A program made the translations under genes and the position numbers. 64,000 nt of DNA. It comes from Halichoerus grypus. Its lineage: Eukaryota > Chordata > Mammalia > Carnivora > Phocidae. The stretch covers positions 35,226,603 to 35,290,602 of the forward strand of contig NC_135715.1 of the NCBI RefSeq assembly GCF_964656455.1. Reading direction: 5' to 3'. Positions 1-11,644 of this stretch are shown in pieces (the first letter of the stretch is position 1; each line of letters starts with the position of its first letter). The notes under the pieces are model-generated. The model was not told the DNA's origin. It saw nothing but the letters and a program-made list of their open reading frames with translations, and ran no database searches.

Positions 1-657
1 ACTTGGCACAGTGCTCTTCGGTTTAATTTTAAGCCTGACAGAAATGCTGGCCTCAGTGTGTGCATGTGTGTAATTTAGTTGCTGTGCTACTGGAAGTCTA
101 TGGAAGATTAATGAATGGTGAGGCTCAGTGGCAGTTGTGAAGGGATGCAGGATAGAGAAAACCAGCCACCATCTGTTCACAATGTCTTTTGTAGTGCTTT
201 TAAGGAAAACAGTTATCAGCAGGAGACAGAGGCAAACAATGGCTTTAAATATTAATGTTTCTGTTGTTGCAAATAAATATTGCAATTGTACTTCTATTAT
301 TTCAACAAATAAATATGCATATATTAGGTTGTGACCATACCATATATTCAAATCAATTCTCCGAAAAGCAGGAAAATTACCAACAATCTAATATCCTTAT
401 CAATGTTTACTCTCAATTACAATTTTCAGAGATATATATATTAAGCCAACAGACAAGCCCTGTAAATCATTTCTTTTCTTTAGAATTCACCTTTTTCTTT
501 AGAATCAGTCACCACAGTCTCATACAATTTACACAACATGCATTAATTATGTTCTCATAGATTCATTATCCCAATCTAGCCTTCAAATCTTTTCAAAATT
601 GTCCTTTTATAACTGAAATGCTATCAGTTATTTATGCTCACTCAGAAAACTCTGGAT
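1..657. other. unannotated AT-rich DNA
   Basis: No gene, RNA or confidently named repeat is visible. Open frames at 128-334 and 255-560 are short, low-complexity and lack any recognisable domain. Confidence 0.5.
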
Positions 658-800
658 CAGTACTTTTCAAACTTTAACAGAAGACAGATCACCTGGGGGT
701 CTTTTTAGAATGCAGATTTGATTCCGTAAGTCTAGGCTTGAACCTGACTCTCTGGTGATGCCAAGGCTGTTGGTGCATAGTTACATTCTGATTATAAGGA
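658..800 (+). mobile_element. MER5A-like hAT-Charlie MITE remnant
   Basis: The order of blocks matches the ancient non-autonomous hAT element MER5A: 'TTTTCAAACTTTAA', then 'ATCACCTGGGGGTC', a 'TCCGTAAGTCTAGG' block and 'CTGGTGATGCCAAGGCTG'. The copy is diverged and its terminal inverted repeat at the right end is not clear. It is non-coding. Assignment is from memory of the consensus, not from an alignment. Confidence 0.7.
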
Positions 801-2541
801 TAGAAATGTATCTTTATTAATCTTTTACTGTGAAGAATGGTGAAGAGGTCATTCATAAAATGCTAAAATATACAAACCCCAAAAATGGTGGTTTCTACTT
901 GGCTTAATCTTTGCAAAGGTTCCCATTCACCCAGCCACCGAATAATAATAAAATAATAACAATGACAATAATAAAAATAGAAACCCTTTCACGGCTTATC
1001 ATATATCATTAGAACCAGTATTGAACCAGTATTGGGTCTTTCATCAACACCTTTGGTTATGTCAAAAAATCATATATTAACAAATTCTACATTTTATCTT
1101 AATTAAAAACATAAATGTTAATCCTTTTGCCTCTCTTTGGTTCGAGGCCAAGGTATTTATTTTCACATAAGTCTGCTGAATGGATTTCCTTGTCATCTTT
1201 CATGCATGGAAGGTACCCATAATTCATCACCTTAGATTTCCAGTTTCTATTTCTTTCAAGTGAAGCAATAACTTAAGTACACCTGCAAAGCACTATAATG
1301 AGAAGATTTACAGTAACTTCCAATTTTTTATAATTAGTTTGTCTACACCTAATTCAAGTGCAATTATTTTAGGAAACTTAACTTTTTTGGGATTAATCTA
1401 GAGCACTCAACATAATTTCCATAAAAACAAAAAGTATTTTTTCTTTTTCTCTTATTTGTTTGTTTTGCTGTTTACATAATGATTAATTGTTATACCTTCA
1501 AGGACAAATAACAGCCAAAATATTGAGCTCACTACTTAACATTTGTGGCAGAACTATGTGTGTAAACTAGGGAGTGACAGACCCTAAAATGGTCCATTGT
1601 GCCACTACTATCCATCAGTTTGTTTCATAGAGTGTATTGGGAATAAAAATGAATCAGAGAAGTGGAAGATGGTTAAGAAAGCTTCTAGACTTAAAGAAAA
1701 TCCGATGTGTATGTGCAGTATTTAAAAAAAATTTAAGGAATTCAATTCATAATCTCCAGAAATATTTCTTGCAATCTCTTCTGATACTTTCCAATTCTTT
1801 TGTATTTCGGCTGATCTTTCATACTGATACTGAGTCAAATTATTTCTCTATCACTCTCTCACCACTCCCAGTTTCTCTGTGTGTGTATATATCAAGCCAT
1901 TTTAAGGCCTCCCCTCCCTTCCCCCCTCCTTTTTTTTTTTCAAGTTTTCCCTCTAATTCTCTTACTTCTGAATCATAAAATATCTGAGGAGAAATGGCAA
2001 AAAGGAATTGCAACAGTCTAAAATTATTTCCTTGGTAATAACTTGTTTATGTCTTGCAAATATTTACTAAATTTGTTATATAGTTGATCCATCAGTATGT
2101 AAGCCAAGATAGTAGTGTACTAATTCTTTAAGGCACTTGTGTCCCGGTAGAATGCAGGAACTCTGTTGCTTGCTACTAGATATTGTCATATATGATAAGA
2201 ATCACCCGAGTGATACAAAATGAAAGTGTCATTAAATACAACACAAGTAAATACACATGAGCTCCTTATCTAGAACCAAAAAGCCAGCAAAGGTCTTTTT
2301 TCTCTTCATAGTAATGTAATTACCTTAGTGCCACCAATTGACAATGAGATCATGAAATATGAACAAAATATAACTAGGTTTTCCACTCTTCTTTAAAAAA
2401 TTTTTTTTATAACTCTTTATGATTTCAATCAGAGAGTAAATGAGAGATCAATTTTTTAAAAAAATTAAAATATACTATAATTAAAATTTCAATGAAACCA
2501 TGCTAGCAAAAAAATTTATCCCAAACATTTGAATATTTAAA
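801..2541. other. unannotated AT-rich DNA
   Basis: No gene or named transposon recognised. It contains a degenerate (AAT)n-type stretch near 941-985 and a polypyrimidine tract near 1907-1941. The open frame at 1637-1978 ends in that C/T-rich tract and looks like chance. Confidence 0.5.
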
Positions 2542-2558
2542 AAGAAAATACATTTTCT

Positions 2559-2761
2559 TTTTTTTAATAAAAATTTTATTTTATTTGAGAGAGAGAGTGA
2601 GAGCAAGAGAGAGCATGAGTAGGGGGGAGAGGTAGATGGAGAGGGAGAGGCAGACTTCCCCGCTCAGCAGGGAACCCGGCGCTGGGCTCAATCCCAGGAC
2701 CCTGGAATCATGACCCAAGCCGAAGGCAGCTGCTTAACCAACTGAGCCACCTAGGCGCCCC
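2559..2761 (-). mobile_element. Can-SINE, full length, with 17-bp TSD
   Basis: On the minus strand this runs from the tRNA-like head (reverse of 'GCCACCTAGGCGCCCC') through the body and a (CT)n tract to a T-run that is its poly-A tail. A perfect 17-bp target-site duplication, AAGAAAATACATTTTCT, lies at 2542-2558 and 2762-2778. This fixes the boundaries and shows L1-style retroposition. It is a tRNA-Lys-derived, Pol III type, non-coding element. Confidence 0.95.
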
Positions 2762-2778
2762 AAGAAAATACATTTTCT

Positions 2779-3107
2779 AAATTAACTTAATTACTACTTG
2801 TATAAAAAGTTTGGTTAAAATTTCTGCATTCAATCTTAATTCATCATTTTATGATTTAGTGGAAAAAAGATTGGGGTAGAATGCTGAAAACTTCAATACT
2901 TGCATCAATGCAGTTGTTTATTGACTGTATAACATCAAGTAAATCATTTAATCTTTTGAAATTTATTTTTCCACTCTATTTTCCTGTGATTCTAATATGA
3001 CTTTTGAAATTATTATTTTCAGAATAAAATATCTTCTAAATATTTAAAAGCTAAAAAAGGCAAAGTGCAAAATAGTATGATTTGTATATCATATTGTACT
3101 TATGCAA
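2779..3107. other. unannotated AT-rich DNA
   Basis: AT-rich spacer between a SINE and an L1 fragment; nothing recognised. Confidence 0.5.
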
Positions 3108-3121
3108 AAATTTAGATTCAA

Positions 3122-3456
3122 GTCTGTGAATCACAGACCTGTACCTCTGAAACAAAAAATACATTATATGTTAAAAAAAAGAAAAAGAAGATAGTAGGAA
3201 GGGAAAAATGAAGGGGGGGAATTCGGAGAGGGAGACGAACCATGAGAGACTATGGACTCTGAGAAATAAACTGAGGGTTCTAGAGGGGAGGGGGGTGGGG
3301 GGATGGGTGAGCCTGGTGATGGGTATTAAAGAGGGCACGTACTGCATGGAGCACTGGGTGTTATACGCAAACAATGAATCATGGAACACTACATCAAAAA
3401 CTAATGATGTAATGTATGGTGAGTAATAAACATAATAAAATAAAATAAAATAAAAT
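3122..3456 (+). mobile_element. 5'-truncated carnivore L1, 3' end only
   Basis: This is the 3' UTR of a carnivore L1: a 'GAGACTATGGACTCTGAGAA' block, a G-rich tract at 3284-3306, 'GAGCACTGGGTGTTATA' and a terminal (TAAAA)n tail. A 14-bp target-site duplication, AAATTTAGATTCAA, is at 3108-3121 and 3457-3470, so the copy inserted as a short 5'-truncated piece. It has no coding capacity. The G-rich tract is the quadruplex-prone element typical of L1 3' UTRs. Confidence 0.92.
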
Positions 3457-3470
3457 AAATTTAGATTCAA

Positions 3471-4523
3471 ATTAGAATATAGAAAGCAAATTGTTCTAAT
3501 CACTTACCTTTTCCTGGTAAATAGCAAGTTATTTTTATAACAATAAATGTTTTATTCAATTTATTTTTGTTAATAATTTGAAGCAATTAAGAGTAAGCTT
3601 TTCCAGGTTCAGAAATTAGACATTTATAGTATTTGCCAGCATATCATTGTCTTTCCGTGAGTTTTGCTGTATACATACACACCCCACACATGACACACTC
3701 CCAGACACAGCCACCAATTTATGCGCCCATAAATGGATAATATTTATTCATTATTGGTTTGATCACTTTAAAGAAAGCATGCATTATTTACAGGGCACCT
3801 GTATTAGCAAAACTGATCCAATGTGATATTCAGGTTAATTACTTTATTCTTCTGGGGTTTTTGACCTGATTTCTATTTCAGGAACCAAAATACAGTGAAA
3901 ATTGGGATTAGTCAAACTGTTCTTGCCTGTAAATGAATTTTCAATGTAAACAGCTAATGCAAATTGTAAAATAACAAAAAAGAAAGACTGACTACACTAA
4001 GAAAGTTATTATTCTCTTATATAGATACATTAAATAAAACATTACATAGAAGAAAGCAACCAAACTTTCTTCCTGATTTAATATACTTTTATGCAGGAAT
4101 TTTGTATGCAAGTTTATTATGTAAACTGCACTAATTGAGATATAGAGTTTTAATTGAAATGTAAGGGTAGGAGATAAGAATGAGTGTTTATAGTTATTCT
4201 TACCTTACCTTTTAACAATAAAATTATTGCACAACAGTTGAATAAAATGAATCCAAAAAGTTCTAAAAATATGGGCAAGCAGTTAGTGTTAACAAACAGC
4301 TTAGCTAGCTCATGCTATTTAAACCTGTACTACAAAAATATTGGGCATAAGGCAGAACGGATTTCTGTACTCCTGTCCCTTTCAAAGATCAGGTTGTGTT
4401 GTGTATCCCTCAGATGGCTGTACATTTGCCCAGAGTCACACAATATCAGTGGTACTTGCTTAAAAATGAAAACTGTCTATATTTTTGCCACGTTACCCAA
4501 TAACATCCTTTACAGCAAAAAGA
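3471..4523. other. unannotated AT-rich DNA
   Basis: No gene or repeat recognised. The open frame starting at 4184 runs into the AC microsatellite and is not supported as coding. Confidence 0.5.
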
Positions 4524-4555
4524 TGCATGTGGTGGGCAGAAATCTCCCCACCCCC

Positions 4556-4618
<63 letters not shown>

Positions 4619-5086
4619 GTCTTCAAAGATTTTCCATCCTAGTGGCTGGAACCTGCGAATATGTTTCCTTACGTGGCAAAATATGATTAAGGTTAGGGAC
4701 CCCAAGCTGAGAAGATTAACCGGAATTATCCAGGTGAGCCCAATCTAATCACACAAATTCTTACAAGTGGAGAACCTTTTCCAGGTGTGGTCAAAGAGTA
4801 AGAAATGGCAGCAGGAGAAGGTTTTGACTTTGATCATGTCTAGTTGTGGGTCCCGAGATGCAGGTGGCCGTGTGCAAGGAACTGAATTCTGCCAACAAGC
4901 TAAATGGGCGTGGAAATGGATCCTCCCCTAGAGCCTTCAGAAATAGATGCAGCAGTGACCATACCTTGATTTTGGCTGGGGTGAGTCTGTGTTGGAATTC
5001 TGACCTATAGAAGATAATAAATTTAAGTTGCGCTAGGCCACTAAATTTGTGGTAATTTATTACAACAGCTGATGAGACCTAATACA
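4524..5086 (+). mobile_element. MLT1-type MaLR solo LTR
   Basis: An ancient ERVL-MaLR LTR in sense orientation. Diagnostic blocks are 'GTGGGCAGAAATCTCC' at the start, 'GGTGAGCCCAATCTAATCAC', 'CCTTGATTTTGGCTGGGGTG', the polyadenylation region 'AGATAATAAATTTAAG', and the terminal 'GAGACCTAATACA'. A 60-bp AC microsatellite has expanded near its 5' end. No internal region follows, so it is a solo LTR. The exact MLT1 subfamily is uncertain. Confidence 0.8.
4556..4616 (+). repeat. (AC)n microsatellite, about 30 units
   Basis: Uninterrupted AC dinucleotide run inside the MLT1 LTR. Open frames through it encode only alternating Thr-His or Val-Cys and are not genes. It is long enough to be length-polymorphic. 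Confidence 0.98.
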
Positions 5087-5090
5087 ATCC

Positions 5091-5600
5091 AGAATCACGT
5101 GCCCCATTTAACTGCCATATCTCTTTAGTCTCCCTCATTTTGCAAGTTTTTCAGTCTTCCACTGACTTTCATGACCTTAACACTTTGGAAGATTGCAAGC
5201 AGATTAGAATGTCCTTCAATATGGGTTTGTCTTTAGTGCCCGCATGGTTTGATCTAGGTTATATGCATTTGGCAGAATACCACAGAAGAGTTACGATGAT
5301 TCTTTTCATTGCACTTTATCAGTTGGAGGATGATTTTAATTTTTCCCATTACTGATAATATTTACTCTGACCACATGAATAATGTGCTGTCTTCCAGGCT
5401 TCTTGAACTGTGAAGTTACTATTTTTCCTTTGGCAATTCTTAGGAGTTTTGTAGGGAGTGCTTTGAATTATGTAATTATCACATCTGTCAGCAAACTCTC
5501 TATTTATTTATCTACTTATTTTAGTGTAGACTCTTGGTTTCCTTTTTAATTCAAAGGTTGCAATCATTACAATTATTATTTGTTTAAATGCCACCATATC
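5091..5600 (-). mobile_element. old L1M 3'-UTR fragment, antisense
   Basis: The plus strand reads as the antisense of an old L1M 3' region, for example 'ACTTTCATGACCTTAACACT', 'CAATATGGGTTTGTCTTTAG' and 'GAAGTTACTATTTTTCCTTT'. No open frame of note. Right boundary approximate. Confidence 0.7.
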
Positions 5601-6200
5601 TCTTCAATGGATGCTCTCATTACTATTCTTAGATTCTGACTTGGGTGGTCTAGCTGTGAGGATGCTCTTGTCACACCACTTGGGCACCAACACCCAGACC
5701 ATGCCCCTTGTGGACACCCCTTTCATTCTCATTGGGCTCTGATGCTTCTCACCAGGCTGACCCTTCATATGGATACCCACTTCACTCTACTGTGCTGTGA
5801 CTTCTGATATTCACAATTTTTAAACCTAGCTTAAAACTTCATTTGTTCTTCATGAAAGCCAATAATTTGAGTTTGAGAATTTATCAGTTATTAGAATGTG
5901 GTTTCATGATAGCATGGTATGAATTGTGAAGTGTCATGGGTAGGAACTGGATTATTAATTATTCAGTTTTGTAAGGGAAGTTGCTCTTAAATTTGTTCAT
6001 TTATTCTACAGGGCCAAAGAGTAGAAAATTTCAAGTGTTCTAATATGATGGAAACATTAAATGCTGGGAAATTTCATAGTTTTGCATTCAGAAAAATTCA
6101 GTAAGAAAATGTTGTATGAAATTTTATTCACCTCATTAATTTACTTAAAATGGTAACATATGGTACACACACCAAAACAGTAGAGCCAATGAGGTGAAAT
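5601..6200. other. unresolved sequence
   Basis: 5620-5830 is slightly GC-richer, with two loosely similar 'gacacccctttcattctc' / 'gatacccacttcactcta' stretches. I cannot assign it to a family or a gene. Confidence 0.4.
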
Positions 6201-6204
6201 GAAA

Positions 6205-6340
6205 GTCTTTTAAATGCTAAGTCAGAAGGCCTGGTTTCAAATATTTACCTTCTAATTTATGTTGGACAAGTTAATTACTCTAAATCTGTCTCCTTATTTG
6301 AAAATAGAAGAATGATGTCTGCCTTGCTCACTTTACAATC
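6205..6340 (+). mobile_element. MIR SINE, first of two adjacent copies
   Basis: Matches the MIR core in order: 'AGTCAGAAGGCCTGGTTTCAA', then 'GGACAAGTTAATTACTCTAAA' and 'TCTCCTTATTTGAAAATAG'. Diverged ancient tRNA-derived SINE, non-coding. Confidence 0.75.
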
Positions 6341-6345
6341 AGTAG

Positions 6346-6590
6346 AAAGAAAATGAGCTTTGGAGTCAGATAATTCTGGATTTGGATCACTGTTTTGATA
6401 TCAGTAGTTATGTGACTTTTGACAAATTGTTTAATTTATCTGATCTTCCATTTGGCCATGAGTAGCGTGGAGATAGTAATGGCTACCTCAGAGATCTGAA
6501 GTAGGAATGCAATGGGATAATGTGTATTAACACCTAGATCAGTGGCTGTTAGGTGCTTATAGTGTTTGACTCTTAGTAGTATGAACAGTT
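6346..6590 (+). mobile_element. MIR SINE, second adjacent copy
   Basis: A longer MIR: 'GAGCTTTGGAGTCAGATAAT', 'GTGACTTTTGACAAATTGTT', 'GGCTACCTCAGAGATCTGAA', 'CTAGATCAGTGGCTGTTAGG'. Same orientation as the preceding copy and directly next to it. Confidence 0.85.
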
Positions 6591-6659
6591 GAGTAAGAAA
6601 GAGAGAGGTTATATGTAAAACTATGTTGTGAATTATAAAGTACTATGTACGTGCTATTT

Positions 6660-6960
6660 AATTGCCCTCCTTTTTAACGATTTCTTAACACTTTGTCTTT
6701 CTTCCTGTCGGCATTACCACAAGTGTGATGATTTAATTTCTAGTTATTTTTCAAGTCTTTATTCTCTACTGGAATGTAAAGAATAAAGGAACCATCTTTG
6801 TGCTCCCACAACACCCTAATATTCCCGTGTAAGTTTTCATTTCATTGTATTTACTTGTGTTCATCTGTATCTCCTTTCACTAAAGAATGAACTCTTCTCA
6901 AGTAGTACCTGGTATAGATTTTGACTCCTGAATAAAGAATCTATGGATGTTAAATGAAGG
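6660..6960 (+). mobile_element. possible L2 3'-end remnant
   Basis: Weak resemblance to the L2 3' end: 'ATTCTCTACTGGAATGTAAA', then 'AATAAAGGAACCATCTTTGT', and a terminal 'GATGTTAAATGAAGGAATAA'. Too diverged for certainty. Confidence 0.4.
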
Positions 6961-7690
6961 AATAAAAACATGTGTGAAATTCACATATATTAACAAAAGC
7001 AGATAGTAATACTAGATCACTTTTGCAAACATCTTTCAGTTCAAATATACTGATCATAGAATTGTCTAATGAAACTATAGTATACTTGTGTTTTTAAAAA
7101 TTTGTATGAATATAAGAAAATGTACTTTATTTTATAAGAACTTCAAATGAGTTTTGAATATGGTAAGTATTAATTTCCCGTTAAATAAAAATGAATTCCC
7201 TTTCATTAATCAGAAATAAAGACAGATGATTGAAATTATTATTGTTCAAAAACTATAATGTAATAAGACTCTAAAAGAATGTTTGGGAACAGATTGAGGA
7301 ATTGTGTCAAATTGAAAACTATCATAATGGAGAAGCTTGAAGAATGAATTTGTGATTTTCATTCACATTTTTCATTAACTTCTTCAATTATATTAAAACT
7401 CTCAAATCTTAATAATTATGTTATTACTGTTAGACATGTTTATATTTTTCTTGTTTTTAAATATTTCCCAACCAAGTTGTGAAAATCTTAAGATTTTTCA
7501 TTTTTCATTAGATTATTTTATCTGGACAAAGTAATATCTGCCAAATTCTTGAATAAGGTCATGCATCATTGGCCCAGGAGACTAAATAACCTGATATCCA
7601 ATAGCCCGTTCAACAATCTTTTTACCTGCAGTTTTAAGTTTCCTCTGAAAAATCTTCCAAATTCTTTAAAATAAAATGTAAGCCAATTAA
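6961..7690. other. unannotated AT-rich DNA
   Basis: Very AT-rich, with no gene, motif or repeat that I can name. Confidence 0.5.
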
Positions 7691-7694
7691 TATT

Positions 7695-8175
7695 GTTTCC
7701 CTGCTTAATACCTTCTATGACTCCTTATTAAAAAGGATAAAACCTATACTTCTCAGATTATAGTCATTTGGATTATGTACACTCTTCTGTTTCCATTTAG
7801 CCATTTCTCACCCTGTGGAAGCTAGTTTCAGAAAACTGCTTACTGCTTTCTCTATGCATTTTATGTAATGTTCTCTCGCTGGAAATGGCCCATTTATTTA
7901 CCCAGTGAGCAAGTACCCATAGGAAAAAAAAAAACAAAAAGCACCAAAAAACTTCAAAAAACTTCAACTCGTCTCTGTGAATGCTTGCTCAGGCAGGGTT
8001 AAGTGCCTCCCTTGTCTCTAATGACATTGTTGTAGTTATGTTTATATGTTCATCTCTTCCATTACTCCATCAGTTCCTCAAAAGGAGAAATCATATTCTA
8101 TACCTCCATGATTCTCTAGTGCCTCAATATAACAGGTGTTTTATAAATCATTATGAAGAATGAATAAGTGAAAGA
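7695..8175 (+). mobile_element. L2 LINE 3' end
   Basis: Follows the L2 3' consensus in order: 'CCTTCTATGACTCCTTATTA', 'AAACCTATACTTCTCAGATT', 'TTTATGTAATGTTCTCTCGC', 'CATCAGTTCCTCAAAAGGAG', and the terminal 'ATTATGAAGAATGAATAAG'. An A-rich insertion lies near 7922-7970. No reverse transcriptase reading frame survives. Confidence 0.7.
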
Positions 8176-9655
8176 TAAGGAAGAGAAATATTACTGAGAT
8201 GTCAAACATTCAAAATAGAGATGAATGAAGAGTTTATAAGAATGAAAATTCATTTGCTTGACAATTTTTTCAGGGACAACTAACGTAACTTTCCTTGTAT
8301 AACCACCTTCCCCATGCCCTGTACGAAGAGTAGAATTGAAATGATACCAATATGTTCAGTGGTTGCAGTGAATGTCATCACATAAACATAGTTTCACCCT
8401 GTCTTTAATTCTTTGTCACACCTTCATCTCTACAGATCAGTCCACTTCTTAACAATTGAACAGTTGATTTTGTTTTCTTGGATATTTTTAAGATCTACCA
8501 TTTATAATTTACTCTTTTCTTTCCTGCACATATATAAGGACATCTGTAGTCCTTTTAATCAACTTCTTTTGGATCTGGCACTCCAAAGATGTTGACATGA
8601 AGGCAGATAATTAATATAATTTTGCATAAACACTATGAAAGCTTTGAGTTCCTGTGTATACAATTTGTTACCTTCTGCAGAATTTGTTGGAAATATTTTA
8701 TTTTTATTTTAATACAGTAGACAGGTAATTGAACAAAAATGACCTTTTCATGTCATAAGGTCTTCAGATCCTCCACTGTGATTCAGTTTTGCATACTACA
8801 CCTGCTGAGTTTCTAATGCAAACTATCACAGTGTGTGGTCCCTGCTACTGTAAACATGAATTCTTTCTTGTTGTGATTTCATATCTTCAGCACTGATTAT
8901 AATGATTCTTTGTCAGCTCAAAGCTGTCAACATTGTTCTCAAAGGACTGTATTCTTAGCTAAAAAAAATACAGGTTGCTAGTCACACAGAATGAAAGGTG
9001 GACCAGTACTCTCAAATATAAAAGACAAAAGGAAAATAAACGTTTCTCTCCTCTCTCACTGACAAGAAAAAATAATCAACTGTATGGTTTTGGTTTTGTC
9101 AGATCACCTTACTAATGAAATTCAATATTTCTTAATGAAGTGTTTGGCATCACTTTTTTCTTTTCATTTTACTATAGCAGTATTCTAAATATAAGCCACT
9201 GATAGTTATTCTTCTGCTTAATCCTCCTTAACACATTTCCCTTTTCATAAAAAGTGATAAACTACACAAACACTCAACTGCCTGATTACCCAAATACCTC
9301 TGCTAATTTGCTAAGGTTAGCAGAAATGGGGCATACAGTATATTGTTGGCTATGCATGGATGAAGGGTGCAGCAACAGCACAAGGCTGTATATTTCACAC
9401 TCCATAAACAAAATAGTGAAACACACACTAGAAAGGTGCAATACTTATCTAATCTAAATTCAGGCAACATCAGTAGCTTTGATCTCTATTAGGTTAAATC
9501 ACTGTCTCTTCGAGGAATGACCAAATCATTAACCCAACAAACCAGTTGATGAAAGCACTCATATGTATGAATACTGAGTAAGCAACATTTCTGATGCAGT
9601 GAAAAATAACTCCACATAATTAAGCAGAACAATAATGACTGGAGTAGCTCTAAAG
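8176..9655. other. unannotated DNA
   Basis: No gene or named repeat. 8640-8950 has the texture of an old repeat but I cannot place it. The open frame at 9254-9457 has no recognisable domain. Confidence 0.45.
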
Positions 9656-9659
9656 CTTT

Positions 9660-9822
9660 ATCCTTCTTTGATCTATTTGCCCATTCATACAAAAAGTGTA
9701 TTGAGTATCTACAAAATGAGCAAAGTGAGGCATTGAAATAATAAAGATAAATAGCAATTTCTGATACCCTGAAGCTCATGGAAGAGCCAGCTATATAGGC
9801 AAATTAATAAAACAGAACACTG
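9660..9822 (-). mobile_element. L2 LINE 3' end, antisense (part 1)
   Basis: Antisense of the L2 3' end: 'TTGCCCATTCATAC', 'GTATTGAGTATCTAC' and 'CTGAAGCTCATGGAAGAG'. It appears to continue after the 9825-10110 repeat. Confidence 0.65.
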
Positions 9823-9824
9823 TT

Positions 9825-10110
9825 AGTGCCTGTATCACTAAGGATAATCTAGGTCATAACAAGTGTCCCCCAAATCACAGTTGGTTTATAACAACTTAGG
9901 TTGTCATCGTAGTTGGGCTGTGGTTCTCCTCTTTGTCATTTTCACTATAGAACCCAAGCTAAAAGGTTAGCCTCTCTGCAAAATATTTCGGGACTTCACA
10001 TTTTCTGCCTGGAAGAGACACATGTCAATTCCACTCATGTTTCACTGGCCAGACCAAATAACACGGCCAAGATTGACATCACCCTGGTAGAAAAATAGAA
10101 TCCTCCTTTT
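9825..10110 (+). mobile_element. medium-reiteration repeat, family B
   Basis: Shares its order of blocks with copies at 51500-51910 and 55335-55505: a 'TCACAGTTGGTTTATAACAA' start and a 'CACATGTCAATTCCACTCAT' then 'CACTGGCCAGACCAAATAAC' right half. I recognise it as a common mammalian interspersed repeat but cannot give the family name. It interrupts an L2 copy. Confidence 0.5.
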
Positions 10111-10521
10111 GCAAGGAGCAGGAAAAAGTGGAAACAATTATGCAGCTCTTATGGTACTATAAAGGAGGAGTGGACCCAGTGCTTTTGTGAGATAATGTGC
10201 AAATCTATGCTAATTCTGGAAAAATCTGGTGTGGGGAGGACTTCAAAGAGGAGGGGACAATTGAAGCAGGTCTTGAATGATAAATACATTCGGGCAAACA
10301 TTCCCTTTTGTCATTAAAAGGGGAAAAAGTAATTCTCTATAGAGATTCAGAGGGAAGCTTGGAGGTATAAAGGAAAATAGCATGCTTGGGTACCAGTGAG
10401 AAGTTCAGGATTGGAAATATACTTTGCAGAAGGGGAGAGGTAGTGACACGAGGCCAGATAATAAAGGGTCTTGAAGACTAGACTATGGGGATGGAAATAT
10501 ATTATAACTGGCTTTGAGGTG
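10111..10521 (-). mobile_element. L2 LINE, antisense (part 2)
   Basis: Antisense L2 text: 'GAGGGGACAATTGAAGCAGG', 'TCTTGAATGATAAATACATT', 'CCAGATAATAAAGGGTCTTG'. It continues across the following SINE. Confidence 0.7.
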
Positions 10522-10536
10522 TCAAAGGAGATACTT

Positions 10537-10748
10537 ATTTATTTATTTATTTATTTATTTTTTTAAATATTTTATTTATTTATTTGACAGAGAGAGAGCG
10601 AGAGAGGGAACACAAGCAGGGGGAGTGGGAGAGGGAGAAGCAGGCTTCCCGCGGAGCAGGGAGCCCGATGTGGGACTCGATCCCAGGACCCTGGGATCAT
10701 GACCTGAGTTGAAGGCAGACGCTTAACGACTGAGCCACCCAGGCACCC
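10537..10748 (-). mobile_element. Can-SINE, full length, with 15-bp TSD
   Basis: Minus-strand Can-SINE. Its tail is a (TTTA)n plus T-rich stretch, followed by the GA-rich tract, 'GATCATGACCTGAG' and the 'GAGCCACCCAGGCACCC' head. The target-site duplication TCAAAGGAGATACTT / TCAAAGGAGATATTT (one mismatch) is at 10522-10536 and 10749-10763. It splits an older L2 copy. Confidence 0.95.
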
Positions 10749-10763
10749 TCAAAGGAGATATTT

Positions 10764-11035
10764 AAACAGGAAAGGGACTTGGGCTGTAAGCAGATCCCTC
10801 TGGCCTCCTAGGGACACGTGAAGTAATGGCCAATGAGACAGTAAACTCAGGAAGAAGATGGAGTTCTGAAATAGGGAAGAAACGGTAGAGATGGAAAAGA
10901 ATGAACTATTGCTTCTTGGGAAGTTGTAATTTGTTCAGACACCTTAGTTAACATAGCTAGTTTGTCACTGAAATTGAGGTAGAAGTGATTAAATACAGGG
11001 AAGAAAAGACATTCATCGAGTGACTCCAACCAACT
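10764..11035 (-). mobile_element. L2 LINE, antisense (part 3)
   Basis: Continuation of the L2 copy: 'GCAGATCCCTCTGGCCTCCT' and 'ATGGCCAATGAGACAGTAAA' match antisense L2 in order. Confidence 0.65.
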
Positions 11036-11097
11036 TTAAGCATTATGTATTAAAACACTGGGGCTTTATTTTTAAGTTACAAATTATTTACTCTAAA

Positions 11098-11535
11098 AGA
11101 ATTGTGATAAAATATACATAACATGAAATTTACCACTGTACCCATTTTTCAGTGTACAGCTTCATGGCATTAAGTACATTTACATTGTTGTGCAACCATC
11201 ATCCCCGTACATTCATAGAACTGCTTTTTTAAAAAGATTTTATTTATTTATTTGACACAGAGCGGCAGGCAGAGGGAGAGAGAGAAGCAGTCTCCTGGCT
11301 GAGCAGGGAGCTCAATGTGGGGCTCGATCCCAGGACCCTGGGATCATGACCTGAGCCGAAGGCAGATGCTTAACTGACTGAGCCACCCAGGTGCCCCTTG
11401 TTTTCCCTTGCAAAACTAAAACTCTGTACCCATTATACAACTCTGCATGAATCCCTCTCCCCAACCCCTGGCAAACAGCATTCTACTTCCTGTATCTGTA
11501 AATTTGACTGAGTGCCTCATATGAGTGTTTTAATG
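11098..11535 (-). mobile_element. L1 3'-region fragment, antisense, split by a SINE
   Basis: Antisense L1 text on both sides of the SINE: 'ACATGAAATTTACCACTGTA' and 'GTTGTGCAACCATCATCCCC' on the left, 'AAACTCTGTACCCATTATAC' and 'CCTGGCAAACAGCATTCTAC' on the right. Confidence 0.8.
11227..11397 (-). mobile_element. Can-SINE inside an L1 fragment
   Basis: Minus-strand Can-SINE with T-run tail, 'AAAGATTTTATTTATTTATT', a shortened GA tract and the 'GAGCCACCCAGGTGCCCC' head. It interrupts the L1 fragment. I could not find a clear target-site duplication, perhaps because of later change. Confidence 0.93.
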
Positions 11536-11644
11536 GTGTGGAAGAAAAAAAGAAATAATCATGAATCATTCTATGGGGTATATATATTTTTTAGTATATC
11601 ACTTTGATTATAATAAACTGATTCATTCCATTATTATGACATTT

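Noticed and set aside
4184..4748. Open frames of 152 and 87 aa ending in Thr-His repeats
   Set aside because: Their length comes from reading through the AC microsatellite.
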